64,000 nucleotides of DNA from Verrucosispora sp. NA02020 (GTDB taxonomy: Bacteria; Actinomycetota; Actinomycetes; Mycobacteriales; Micromonosporaceae). This document shows, one piece after another, positions 52,058 through 59,985 of the stretch (its first letter is position 1; every line of letters starts with the position of its first letter). The notes below the pieces were generated by a model. That model was not told the origin of the DNA, made no database searches, and saw only the letters and a list, made by a program, of their open reading frames with translations. Position numbers and translations under genes: made by a program. The stretch spans positions 9,074-73,073 of the forward strand of contig NZ_CP054924.1 of assembly GCF_013364215.1 (NCBI RefSeq), read 5' to 3'.

Positions 52058-53131
52058 GTGCAACTCCTTGCTGTCGTTGGTGCTGGTGGTCGAACCGTCC
52101 GGCGCCATCGGGACGCCGGTCGGGTGGTGCTGGTCATCCCCGGCAGTAGTGCCGGAGTCCTGGTGGCCGGCGTCCGTCGCCGGCTCGGTCGGGGTGGGGC
52201 AGGTGTGCGACGCGGCGTCGAGTTCGGCGACCTCGAAGGAGGCGAGGCCCTCCTTGCGGGCGCCGCACCGGGGGCAGCGCCAGCCGTAGCGGGCCGGATG
52301 GCTCGCCGCGATGTCGGCGGCGGTGACGGCCTCCAGGCGTTCGTCTCCCGCTCCGCATTTGAAGCAGTGGCGCGGCATCATCGGGGTCGGTCCGGTGACC
52401 TCGCCGCACCGCCCGCAGCGGGTGTAGTGGCCTTCGTGCCTGACCCGTGGACGTGCCGGCGGCTGGTCCACGGTGGTCGCGTTCGCCGCCGGTGCCGCGT
52501 CGGCGGGCGGCGGCCCGGCCGGTCGGGCCGGCGGGGCGTCCTGTGCTCCGCCGGGGATCACCCGCAGCGCCGGCCGGCCCGATTCCTCGGTGACGTCGGC
52601 GGGAGCGGGGGATTCGGTGGGATCACCGGTGGGCTCGGGTTGGCCGGTGTACTGGTCGGGGTGCTCGGTGCGGGTGTGGTCCCGGCCGGCACCGAGGGCG
52701 TTGGCCTCGATCCGGTACGGGCGGCTGTGCCAGCCACACAGGTCGCAGTCGGCGTACCAGCGGCCCTGCTCGTCGACGTCGACCACGACGCCGTCGACGG
52801 CCTGGGTGCCACGCTTGCGGGCGGCGGCGCGGCGGCGGCTGGCCCGCGCACGCTCGGTGGCGTCCTCGATCAGCCCGGCGAGGTAGCCGTCCGCCGCGCC
52901 GAGCGTGGTGCCTCCCGACCGGCGGTGACCGCCGGCCGGTGGGGTGCCGTCGATGCTGGTGCCGCTGTCGCCGGTCTTGGACTGGCCGCCCTTCTGCTGC
53001 GCGGCCTGGTGGCGGGCGCGGGCCTGGCGGCGCGGGGACTGCTTGCCCCGCACCGCGTAGGCGGCGTCCTCCAGCAACAGCACGGCGAACTTCGCCACCG
53101 CCAGCCACACAAGGACGTCGAAGAAGATCAC
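51725..53131 (-). CDS. Multi-zinc-finger operon protein fused to a helical domain
   Basis: A 468-residue protein starting in an ATGA overlap. Residues 1-25 form a membrane helix. A basic region follows, then CDLCGWHSRPYRIEA with an H-x5-H partner. Further paired cysteines occur at RCGRCGEVTGP...HCFKCG and WRCPRCGARKEG. The C-terminal 110 residues (MNLEATGPEEIRAAF, GGIAGVMTEAADRYESLEMA) are paralogous to the N-terminus of the 497-residue protein at 34586. An excellent AAGGAG site 6 bases before the in-frame ATG at 52057 suggests this last domain is also made separately. Cys-rich sections suggest DNA or protein binding at the membrane. Confidence 0.65.
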   Translation of the reverse strand: MIFFDVLVWLAVAKFAVLLLEDAAYAVRGKQSPRRQARARHQAAQQKGGQSKTGDSGTSIDGTPPAGGHRRSGGTTLGAADGYLAGLIEDATERARASRRRAAARKRGTQAVDGVVVDVDEQGRWYADCDLCGWHSRPYRIEANALGAGRDHTRTEHPDQYTGQPEPTGDPTESPAPADVTEESGRPALRVIPGGAQDAPPARPAGPPPADAAPAANATTVDQPPARPRVRHEGHYTRCGRCGEVTGPTPMMPRHCFKCGAGDERLEAVTAADIAASHPARYGWRCPRCGARKEGLASFEVAELDAASHTCPTPTEPATDAGHQDSGTTAGDDQHHPTGVPMAPDGSTTSTNDSKELHMNLEATGPEEIRAAFTQAAEAAGENAETIGGIAGVMTEAADRYESLEMAASTVGHLRDAAEQFAAAQAALNTAQEELQAALADFNAKDGQVADAVTETGGNVANKEVLVG

Positions 53132-53571
53132 TGAGCCACGCTCCGGATCGTCTCGCCGATCCCACCGATGACGACCGGCAGCAGCAACGCGCAGACCAGC
53201 GCGGCGTGCGCCAGGTGGCCCCGGCCACCGCCACCGGCCCCGGCCTTACCGAAGGCGCCCTTACCGGCGCTCTTGCCGCCGCCGCCCTTGCGGCGCAGGA
53301 AGACGATCACGACGATGGCCAGGCCGAGTCCGATGGCGGTGGGGATGGCCACCGCCACGTCCTTGGTGTCCTGGCCGATCCAGTCGCCGACCGGCTCAGA
53401 GATCTTGTCGATGCCGGTGGCGAGCCACTTGTTGACCTGCGTGACGACCACGCCGGCGAGTAGTCCGCCGACCACCAGGCCGGTCACGACCCTCAGGCGG
53501 GGAGTGAAGGCGAAGGCGATCGACAGGGCGATGTAGACGATGCCGGCGAGCAGAATCATTGCGCTGGACAT
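53128..53571 (-). CDS. Membrane protein of the transfer operon
   Basis: A 147-residue protein starting at ATG with AAGGAGG upstream. Three to four hydrophobic segments (near 5-22, 27-45, 73-92 and 121-138) are separated by a Gly/Lys-rich loop (RRKGGGGKSAGKGAFGKAG). No domain is recognised; size and place resemble the Spd (spread) proteins of Streptomyces plasmids. The stop overlaps the next gene by ATGA. Confidence 0.65.
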   Translation of the reverse strand: MSSAMILLAGIVYIALSIAFAFTPRLRVVTGLVVGGLLAGVVVTQVNKWLATGIDKISEPVGDWIGQDTKDVAVAIPTAIGLGLAIVVIVFLRRKGGGGKSAGKGAFGKAGAGGGGRGHLAHAALVCALLLPVVIGGIGETIRSVAQ

Positions 53572-53586
53572 GGCAGGTGCCTCCTT

Positions 53587-54042
53587 TCAGAGGGTTGCGG
53601 CGAAGACGGCGGCCACCGCAGCGGCAGCCAGCGATCGGAGAGGGTGAGCCAGGACCCACGAGGCCAGGTGCAGCAGCCCGCGGGGGATGAGCACCAGCAC
53701 CGCCCAGCACGCCATGGCGATCGCCTGGGCGTCCTCGCCCTCACGAGCACGGGCGGCCTGGTCGACCAGGTCCCGCAGCGGCTCCGGGGAGCCGGTCCAC
53801 ACCGCCGTGACGCTCTCCCAATCCCCCGGAAGGTCACGCATAGTAATTCCGGTGCCGGAGTTGGGGCCGGAAGTGGGCTGGTCAGTCTGTGCGGGTTCGT
53901 CCCGATCGGATTCCGGTAGGGGAGGGGCCGGCTGGCCCTCTGGCCTGGGCGGAACGAGGGAAACGACGTCCGCCTCACGCCGGAATGGAACTCGCGGCAT
54001 GGGTGACGGTCGGTAGCTGTCCTCGGCGGGTTGGGCGCTCAC
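53587..54042 (-). CDS. Membrane protein with disordered N-terminus
   Basis: The start is GTG at 54042 with GGAGGTGATCCC upstream; 151 residues. About 85 residues of proline-rich sequence are followed by a short conserved-looking block (MRDLPGDWESVTAVWTGSPE) and hydrophobic helices near 108-128 and 135-150. Spread-type or scaffold function is possible. It is separated from the following membrane gene by only 15 bases. Confidence 0.6.
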   Translation of the reverse strand: MSAQPAEDSYRPSPMPRVPFRREADVVSLVPPRPEGQPAPPLPESDRDEPAQTDQPTSGPNSGTGITMRDLPGDWESVTAVWTGSPEPLRDLVDQAARAREGEDAQAIAMACWAVLVLIPRGLLHLASWVLAHPLRSLAAAAVAAVFAATL

Positions 54043-54192
54043 GGGATCACCTCCATCAGGTGCGGGTAGTGCGGTTTCGCGGTCGGTTCATCGGGTTCTT
54101 CCTCCTGCCGAGGGGTGGGGCCACGGCACTCGACCCGACGTCGGCGGCGGATCGAGCACCGTGGTCTCATCTCCCGGGCGCCGGAAACGGCG

Positions 54193-55554
54193 TCAGGCGA
54201 CGCGGCCGGCGGTGAGTTCGAGGACTTGGCCGACGATTTCCGCCGGCACGGCGTTGAGGACCTTGCGGATAGTGCGGTCGGAAATTCCGGTGAGCCCGGC
54301 CAGTTCGGCTTGGGTCGCGTCCGGGTTTTCCGCTCGGGCGATGAGGATCGCGGCGACCTTTTCCGGCTTCACCGTTTCCACCTCGGGCAGGTCGGCCGGC
54401 AACTCTGCCGGAACAGCGGCCAGGGTTTTCCGGGCGGCCGGGCGCAAGATTTCCGGCTGCCGGCCCCCGCTGATTTCCGCCTTCTCCTGAGCGCGGGCGA
54501 GGGCTCGGCGGGTGCGCTCCAACTCGTTGACGAGGCCGGTGCCGGCGTCCTTGACCGCCTGGGCCTCCTGCTCGGCGTGGACCCGGGCGGCGGCCTGACG
54601 CTCGGCGAAGCGCTGCGACTCGTCGAGCTGCGCCCGCACCACCCGGACCTCTTCGTCCAGTTTTGCGGCCTGCTCCTGGGCGGCACGGGCGTCGACGCGA
54701 GCCTCGGCCAGGGCGTCCTGATGGTCGCGTTCGGCCTGCTCAGCGGCGTCGGTGAGCACCCGAACCTGTTCGGCGGCGGTCCGCTCGGCGATGACTCGGG
54801 CGGCACCGGCACGGTCTGCGGCGTCGCGGGCCTCGGCGAGCCGGCCTTCGGCCAGCCGCGCCGCCTGCGTCTCGGTGGACGCCTGCTGCTGCGCCAGTCG
54901 GGCGGCCTCACGGGCCTCGGCGACGGCCCGTACGTGCTCGGCGATTTCCGCCTCCGTGGCCGCCTCGATTTCCGCCCGCGTTTCCGCCTCGGCCTGCGCC
55001 CGCCTTTCCGACTCGGCCGCACGGGTTTCCGCCTTGGCGCGGGCAGCGGCTTCCGCCTCGGCCCGAGCCTTTTCCGTCCGCGCCGCCGCCTCGGCTTCCG
55101 CCTGCGCCCGACGCGCGGCGGCGGTTTCCGCCCGCGCCTGCTGGAGTTCTTCCGCCCGCTGGGCCGCCTGCGCCGCCGCCGCGATTTCCTCCGCCGTGCG
55201 GCCGGTGAGCATCTTGACCCGGACCACCACGATCGGCGCGATACACGCGACCGCCACGACCAGGCCCCACGGCACCTCCTCGCCAGCCTTGGTGTCGATG
55301 TAGACCGGCAGAAGGTGCACCGCGATCTGGCAGAAGATCATCAGCAGCATGCCGACGACCATGTCCTTCCACCGCTTACGGCTGAACGCCGTGATCACGT
55401 AGACGTCCAACATCACCGGGAACATCCACGCGATCCACGGGCTGAAATGCGCGGCCACCGCCAGGTCGAACTCGCCCTTGGCCGTGAGGATCACCGCAGC
55501 CGCCATCGCGATCCACGGACCCCACGCGATGTCGGTGGCCTTCTTCTCGCTCAC
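54193..55554 (-). CDS. DUF2637 membrane protein with long coiled coil and C-terminal HTH
   Basis: The start is GTG at 55554 (VSEKKATDIAWGP), with GGAGG 5 bases upstream; 453 residues. Residues 10-125 are the DUF2637 four-helix membrane domain (AAVILTAKGEFDLAVAAHFS, PWIAWMFPVMLDVYVITAFS). Residues 135-375 form an exceptionally regular Ala/Glu/Arg coiled coil of some 240 residues. The C-terminus contains an HTH (NPDATQAELAGLTGISDRTI). DUF2637 proteins are linked to plasmid spreading in Streptomyces. This layout suggests a membrane-tethered DNA-binding rod, possibly guiding DNA to the TraB motor. Confidence 0.82.
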   Translation of the reverse strand: MSEKKATDIAWGPWIAMAAAVILTAKGEFDLAVAAHFSPWIAWMFPVMLDVYVITAFSRKRWKDMVVGMLLMIFCQIAVHLLPVYIDTKAGEEVPWGLVVAVACIAPIVVVRVKMLTGRTAEEIAAAAQAAQRAEELQQARAETAAARRAQAEAEAAARTEKARAEAEAAARAKAETRAAESERRAQAEAETRAEIEAATEAEIAEHVRAVAEAREAARLAQQQASTETQAARLAEGRLAEARDAADRAGAARVIAERTAAEQVRVLTDAAEQAERDHQDALAEARVDARAAQEQAAKLDEEVRVVRAQLDESQRFAERQAAARVHAEQEAQAVKDAGTGLVNELERTRRALARAQEKAEISGGRQPEILRPAARKTLAAVPAELPADLPEVETVKPEKVAAILIARAENPDATQAELAGLTGISDRTIRKVLNAVPAEIVGQVLELTAGRVA

Positions 55555-55565
55555 TGAGGCCTCCG

Positions 55566-55805
55566 TCAGCCAGCCGCGAGCTGCGCCGGGCTCGGCACCC
55601 GCTCGTCGGCGATCCGGGCCCGGCCGCTGCCGAGCAGCTCCCGGGCGATCTCGTCTTCGGCGCACGACTTGTGGCACGCGGCGCCCTGGCCGTCGCGCAT
55701 CTTCGTGGGGGTGTGGCAGCACCGGCAGGGCAACGCCCGGTCGGCGTCGTAGTGACCCGGACCGGTCCAGTCCAGGTGCACGTTCACCACCAGTCGGCCC
55801 GCCAT
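55566..55805 (-). CDS. Small zinc-finger protein
   Basis: The start is ATG at 55805, sharing a base with the preceding stop (TGATG); 79 residues. The central sequence PCRCCHTPTKMRDGQGAACH continues KSC, giving a four-cysteine/histidine site likely to bind one zinc ion. Short Cys-rich proteins of this type are frequent in actinobacterial plasmid operons. Function unknown. Confidence 0.6.
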   Translation of the reverse strand: MAGRLVVNVHLDWTGPGHYDADRALPCRCCHTPTKMRDGQGAACHKSCAEDEIARELLGSGRARIADERVPSPAQLAAG

Positions 55806-56323
55806 CACGACACCTCCCCCCGGACCTGCCGCGCGGCCCGAACCTGGGCCAGCAGGTGCCTGCCCAGCGGGTTCAGGTCGGCCTCGGCAACGTCGGTGGC
55901 CAGGGGGTGCCGGCGGTCGTCGAGCCACCGCGCCAGCCGGCGACCGCCGACCCCGGCGGCGACCAGAACGACCGCGACGGCCGGGGAGTAGACCAGGGCC
56001 TGCGGCACCTGGTCGACGTGCTCAGCCAGCGCCCGGCCGGCGAGCACCGCGCCCACGGCGCCGGTGCTCACCACACCGGCAGCCGCACCGACCACTCGGG
56101 AGCGGTTCAACACCGGGGCCGGAGGCGGCGAGGCCGGACGGCGCACGGCCTGCCGGTACTCCCGCTCGGCGTCGACCAGGTGCCGCAGCTCGGCGGCGAG
56201 CCGGCCCGGCAGCGCCGCGACCGTCCCGGCCCGACGCTCCAGCTCGATGTCCGGCACGTCCCGCAGGCCGGCCCGGTAGCGGTCCAGCACCACAGCCATG
56301 TCGAGCGCGGTCGGGGTCGTCAT
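55805..56323 (-). CDS. Hypothetical membrane protein
   Basis: A 172-residue protein starting at ATG in an ATGA overlap. The soluble N-terminal helix bundle (about residues 1-65; LERRAGTVAALPGRLAAELR) is followed by two hydrophobic segments (about 78-98 and 105-125) and a basic C-terminal tail. No family is recognised. It is coupled to the diguanylate cyclase gene upstream and the zinc-finger gene downstream. Confidence 0.6.
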   Translation of the reverse strand: MTTPTALDMAVVLDRYRAGLRDVPDIELERRAGTVAALPGRLAAELRHLVDAEREYRQAVRRPASPPPAPVLNRSRVVGAAAGVVSTGAVGAVLAGRALAEHVDQVPQALVYSPAVAVVLVAAGVGGRRLARWLDDRRHPLATDVAEADLNPLGRHLLAQVRAARQVRGEVS

Positions 56324-57003
56324 GCCGCACCCCCCAGCGTGCGGGCCATCTCGGTCATCTCCCGCAGCCGCACGACCGGCCGCTTCTCGATCTCCGGCAG
56401 ATCGGCAATCCGGTCGTACTCGGCGACCTGGTCGCCACCGGCGGCCTTGGCCCGGTAGAGGGCCAGGTCCGCCGCGCGCAGCACCCGCGACGGGTCGTCA
56501 CCGACCATCGCCGAGACCGCGCCGACGCTGGCCCGCACCGCCAGTTCCTGCCCGCCCGGCAGCGTCACCGGCGCGGCCAGGGCCCGCACCACCTCGGCAC
56601 CGAGGATGTGTGCGATCGGCGCCGGTGACGGGCAGACCAGCACGAGCTCGTCACCGCCGAGCCGGGCCACCACCGAACCGTCGACCTCGTCGATCGCGTC
56701 GGACAGCCGGGTCGCGACCTCGACCAGCACCGCGTCACCCGCGTCGTGCCCATAGGTGTCGTTGACCTGCTTGAACCCGTCCAGGTCCACGATCACCAGG
56801 TCGTAGGGCTCCCAGACCAGGTCCGCCAGCGCCTCGGCCAGCCCGGTCCGGTTCGCCAGGCCCGTCAGCGGGTCGACCAACGCCGCCCGGCGGGCCTGCA
56901 CCAACTGGGTCCGCTGCGACCACACCGCGCGGGCCGCCCACACATGCCCCGCCACCGACACCACGGCGGCGGCCGGCAGCAGCACCTTCGTCAGCGTCCT
57001 CAC
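56320..57003 (-). CDS. Diguanylate cyclase (GGDEF domain), membrane-anchored
   Basis: The start is GTG at 57003 in a GTGA overlap; 227 residues. One transmembrane helix lies near residues 5-25. The GGDEF domain spans about 40-200: DPLTGLANRTGLAEAL, metal-binding DLDGFKQVNDTYGHDAGD, and the active-site loop RLGGDELVLV (GGDEL variant, which is tolerated). The inhibitory RxxD I-site normally 5 residues before the loop is absent (DGSV there), so product inhibition is not expected. It should make cyclic di-GMP from GTP. Its place inside a conjugation operon, directly behind sigma and Lsr2-like genes, is unusual. Confidence 0.85.
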   Translation of the reverse strand: MRTLTKVLLPAAAVVSVAGHVWAARAVWSQRTQLVQARRAALVDPLTGLANRTGLAEALADLVWEPYDLVIVDLDGFKQVNDTYGHDAGDAVLVEVATRLSDAIDEVDGSVVARLGGDELVLVCPSPAPIAHILGAEVVRALAAPVTLPGGQELAVRASVGAVSAMVGDDPSRVLRAADLALYRAKAAGGDQVAEYDRIADLPEIEKRPVVRLREMTEMARTLGGAA

Positions 57004-57593
57004 CGCGCCACCTCCGACCCAGTCGCGGCGGCGTACGCCTCCGTGATCTGGCGGGAGATCCGACCCCGGTCGGCGACCTCGAAGCCGTTGGCCACCGCCC
57101 ACGCACGGATCTCGGCCCGCTGGCCGGCACCCTCACGACGGTTGCTCCGCTGCGGCGATGCTGCGGAATCGCGCCCAGAGGTCCCGCGCAGCTTCTGCCG
57201 CACCTCGGCGAGCTGGCTCGCCAGCGTCGCCGCGGCCTCGGCCAGCTCGCGGCGCTGCGCCTCGGCGGCCTCTCGCTCTTGGCGCTGCTCCTGCTCGGCC
57301 TCGATACGGGCCGTCAGGTTCTGAACCAGACCGGTGATCTTCTCGCCGAGGTGCCGGGTCCGCGCCAGGTCGCTGTCCATAGCCATCCGCAGCAGCTCGT
57401 CCACGCCGCGAGGGGTCGTCGGCGCGGTCGGGGTGTCCTGCGGCGTGGCCGGGGCGGTCGCCGGTGAAGCGCCGGGGCCCTTGATGACCCGGATGCCCAT
57501 CGGGACGTGCTGCGTCGGGGCCAGCTGGCCGTGGGCGGCCCGTACGGCGGCGGCCCGGTCGGTGCCGTTGAGCGGCGTCATCGTCGTGGTCAT
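57000..57593 (-). CDS. Coiled-coil protein with Lsr2-type DNA-binding domain
   Basis: A 197-residue protein starting at ATG in an ATGA overlap with the sigma-factor gene. A disordered N-terminus is followed by a coiled coil (about 85-130; ARIEAEQEQRQEREAAEAQR). The C-terminal 45 residues match the Lsr2 DNA-binding domain: AEIRAWAVANGFEVADRGRI, then SRQITEAYAAA. Lsr2 proteins are xenogeneic silencers that bind AT-rich DNA through an RGR loop; here the loop is DRGR. Self-association would come from the coiled coil rather than the usual Lsr2 dimer domain. A plasmid silencer or operon regulator is likely. Confidence 0.8.
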   Translation of the reverse strand: MTTTMTPLNGTDRAAAVRAAHGQLAPTQHVPMGIRVIKGPGASPATAPATPQDTPTAPTTPRGVDELLRMAMDSDLARTRHLGEKITGLVQNLTARIEAEQEQRQEREAAEAQRRELAEAAATLASQLAEVRQKLRGTSGRDSAASPQRSNRREGAGQRAEIRAWAVANGFEVADRGRISRQITEAYAAATGSEVAR

Positions 57594-58210
57594 GCCGGCA
57601 TCACCGCAGCCGCCGGCAGCAGCCCCCGCAGGGCCTGCAACGCCTTGTACTGAAGACCCTTCACCGCGCTCGGGGTCTTGCCGAGCTTGGTGGCGGTCTC
57701 CTCGATCGACAGCTCCCCGAAGTAGCGCAGGGCAACGACCTGCCGCTGGTTCGGGTTGAGCTGCTCGATCCCGGCGATCAGCGCCTCACGGGTCAGGTTC
57801 GCCACCGCGTCCGCCTCCGGACTCGGCACCCGCCCTACCGGGGCGGCGTCGCGCAGCTCGGCCACCGGACGCTCGCGTCGCTGGTGCGACCGCTGCCAGT
57901 TGATCGTCAGGTTCCGGGCGATCGTGGCCAGCCACGTCCCGAAGTCACTGCCGCGCTGGCGGAACGAACCGAGGTTGGCCAGGGCCCGGGTGAACGTCTC
58001 CGAGGTCAGGTCCTCGGCCGCCTCCCGGTCCAGCACCCGCCGGTACACCTGCCGGTGCACCTGGTCGACGTACCGGCCGTAGATCTCGCCGAAGGCCTCC
58101 GCGTCACCGGCCTGCGCCCGCGCCACCAGGGCGGACACGTCGCCAGGCGTCGATCCGGGCTGGGGCTCTACCCCCTGATTTCGGGCAGCACGTACCCTCA
58201 TTGCTGGCAT
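57590..58210 (-). CDS. ECF-type RNA polymerase sigma factor
   Basis: The start is ATG at 58210, with AAGGAGG 5 bases upstream; 206 residues. Region 2 lies at about 40-110 (DAEAFGEIYGRYVDQVHRQV, DLTSETFTRALANLGSF) and region 4 at about 145-195 (QLNPNQRQVVALRYFGELSI, EETATKLGKTPSAVKGLQ). No anti-sigma gene is evident nearby. It is the first gene of the long transfer operon, so it may amplify the operon's own transcription. The promoter lies at 58343-58371 and is flanked by operators for the divergent GntR regulator. Confidence 0.9.
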   Translation of the reverse strand: MPAMRVRAARNQGVEPQPGSTPGDVSALVARAQAGDAEAFGEIYGRYVDQVHRQVYRRVLDREAAEDLTSETFTRALANLGSFRQRGSDFGTWLATIARNLTINWQRSHQRRERPVAELRDAAPVGRVPSPEADAVANLTREALIAGIEQLNPNQRQVVALRYFGELSIEETATKLGKTPSAVKGLQYKALQALRGLLPAAAVMPA

Positions 58211-58311
58211 CTGAGCCTCCTTGGTTGGGATGCCGCGCCGGGCCTCGGCGGGGCGCAATCCCGCCGGGGCCTTTTCCGTGCCCTTCGAAAGGGCCGAGAA
58301 TGATCACTAGA

Positions 58312-58401
58312 GTCTGTATGCAGACCTATCAACGTGCGGACAACGTTAGGTTGCCAATGCGTCAGGGTCAAGGATTTCTGTATGCAGACCTTCAAAGGTC
58401 T
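58312..58401. promoter_or_regulatory. GntR operators flanking the transfer-operon promoter
   Basis: Minus-strand TTGACC (58366-58371) and TAACGT (58343-58348), 17 bases apart, form a strong promoter directed at the sigma-factor operon. GTCTG-TATG-CAGAC at 58312-58325 lies downstream of the -10, and a second copy of TCTGTATGCAGA at 58377-58388 lies next to the -35. A further perfect palindrome AGACCTT-CA-AAGGTCT (58386-58401) is 12 bases before the gntR ATG. The operon leader (58211-58335) also folds into two GC-rich hairpins (58280-58294 and 58241-58270). Confidence 0.7.
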
Positions 58402-58413
58402 ACTCTGGGGCCT

Positions 58414-59184
58414 ATGAGCACCGGCCCAACCGATGCGCGACCTATGCAAGTTCGCGTCGCCGACGACATCCGCCTGAAGATTGAAACGGGTGCCCTCCGA
58501 CCAGGTGATCAGCTACCGACCCTCGACGAACTGGCGGCCGGCAACCTGGTCAGCCTGGCCGTGGCGCGTAAGGCGATCGATTTGCTCAAGCAGCAAGGGC
58601 TCGTCGTGACAGTTCAGGGCAAGGGCACGTTCGTCCGGGAGCGTCCGACCGCGCGCAGGCACGGCATCGACCGGTACGCCAAGAGTCGTTGGAGGGCCGG
58701 GCGGGCGATCCTGGCTGCAGAGGCGAAGTCACAGGGGCACAGGGCCAGCCAGTTGATCCGAGAACTCGCGGAGACATCAGCGCCAGGGCCCGTCGCTGAA
58801 CGGTTCAAGATCCCCATTGGCACTCCGGTGTGGGTCCGGCGACGGACGACCCTCGTAGATGATCGTCCTAACCAGCTCGCCGACTCCTACTTTGAGCTGG
58901 GTGTCGTCAAAGGCACGCAGATCCAGGAGGAAGACACTGGACCTGGTGGCAGCTACGCCCGCCTTGAAGAGGCCGGGTACGAGCTGGACGAGATCGCCGA
59001 AGAGTGGTCGATCCGGATGCCTACAGGCCCGGAGAGTGCGGCACTACGCCTGCCAGCGGGAACACCCGTGGTAGACCTGGCCCGCACAACGTTCGACATC
59101 ACCGGGAGACCGGTAGAAGTAATGCTCGCCGTCATCGCGGGCGATATGGTCCAGATGTCGTACCGGTTCAAGATCCCCGACTAA
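58414..59184 (+). CDS. GntR-family regulator with UTRA domain (HutC type)
   Basis: The start is ATG at 58414 (MSTGPTDARPMQVRVADDIR), 256 residues; upstream in-frame codons lie in the operator region. The winged helix spans residues 12-85 (LPTLDELAAGNLVSLAVARK, QGLVVTVQGKGTFVRERP). The UTRA ligand-binding domain spans about 105-250 (RRTTLVDDRPNQLADSYFEL, LRLPAGTPVVDLARTTFD). In Streptomyces plasmids such KorSA-like regulators repress transfer genes and themselves. Here two TCTGTATGCAGA sites flank the divergent transfer promoter. The PP2C-like gene follows after 9 bases. Confidence 0.88.
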   Translation: MSTGPTDARPMQVRVADDIRLKIETGALRPGDQLPTLDELAAGNLVSLAVARKAIDLLKQQGLVVTVQGKGTFVRERPTARRHGIDRYAKSRWRAGRAILAAEAKSQGHRASQLIRELAETSAPGPVAERFKIPIGTPVWVRRRTTLVDDRPNQLADSYFELGVVKGTQIQEEDTGPGGSYARLEEAGYELDEIAEEWSIRMPTGPESAALRLPAGTPVVDLARTTFDITGRPVEVMLAVIAGDMVQMSYRFKIPD

Positions 59185-59193
59185 AGGCGGTCT

Positions 59194-59985
59194 GTGCACA
59201 TCACCTACGCGGCCGCCATGGAGGCAGCCCCGGACAGCACCAACGAGGACCGCTTCGCTGTCGGCGACGGGTGGGCCCTGGTCTTGGACGGCGCAGGCCG
59301 ATATCCCGGAAAGTCGGGGGGTTGCATTCACCCCGTCAGCTGGATCGTCGAACGGTTGACCGCTCATCTCAGCGCTGGCTTGGGCAAGCCAGAGAGTCCG
59401 CTGACCGCCATCGTCCGGTCTGCGGTTGGAGCCACCATGGCTGACCATGGCTCCGCATGTGACCTCAGCGATCCGCTCTCACCAGGAGCAACGGGCGCAG
59501 TAGTCCGCTTCGGCAAGGATCAGGTCGAGTGGCTGGTTCTCGGCGATTGCGCGGCGGTCATCGACCAGGGTGTCGACGGGTGCACAAGCGTCGTTGACGA
59601 CCGTGTCGATCACCTGCCGAACGCCCCCGTAGTAGAGGGTCGGGTGCGTACCTACTTGCCTGAATACGTGGCGACGGTGCGCAACCAGCCCGGAGGGTTC
59701 TGGGTCCTCGGCGCAGTGCCAGCGGCTGCCGACCATGCGCTGGTGGGGTCGCTGCCGAGCGGCTCAGTCGACCAGGTGCTGCTTTGTTCCGACGGCGTAT
59801 CTCGACTGACCGAGCGGTACGGGTGGACCTGGCGCGATGTCTTGGATCTTCAAGCAATCAACGGACCCGAGGCAGTCATCCGTGCTGTTCGCGCGGCTGA
59901 ACGGGATGATCCAGACCCTCGGCGTTGGCGCGGCAAGCTTCATGACGATGCAACCATCGTGGTCCTCCGAGTTCGCAGTGGCTGA
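59194..59985 (+). CDS. PP2C-like protein phosphatase
   Basis: It starts at GTG with AAAGGCGG overlapping the GntR stop; 263 residues. PP2C features are present: STNEDRFAVGDGWALVLDGA (metal-binding Asp), WLVLGDCAAVI, VLLCSDGVSRLTERYGW and a final HDDATIVVL with the metal-binding Asp pair. Length and motif order fit a minimal PPM phosphatase without a transmembrane segment. It would dephosphorylate Ser/Thr residues; the partner kinase is not in the window. Co-transcription with the transfer regulator suggests a signalling input into conjugation, which is inference. Confidence 0.85.
   Translation: MHITYAAAMEAAPDSTNEDRFAVGDGWALVLDGAGRYPGKSGGCIHPVSWIVERLTAHLSAGLGKPESPLTAIVRSAVGATMADHGSACDLSDPLSPGATGAVVRFGKDQVEWLVLGDCAAVIDQGVDGCTSVVDDRVDHLPNAPVVEGRVRTYLPEYVATVRNQPGGFWVLGAVPAAADHALVGSLPSGSVDQVLLCSDGVSRLTERYGWTWRDVLDLQAINGPEAVIRAVRAAERDDPDPRRWRGKLHDDATIVVLRVRSG

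Noticed and set aside
56320-57003. GGDEF protein as the cyclase partner of the PycTM-like protein
   Set aside because: Pycsar cyclases are class III-type pyrimidine cyclases; a GGDEF enzyme makes c-di-GMP and is not a known Pycsar partner.
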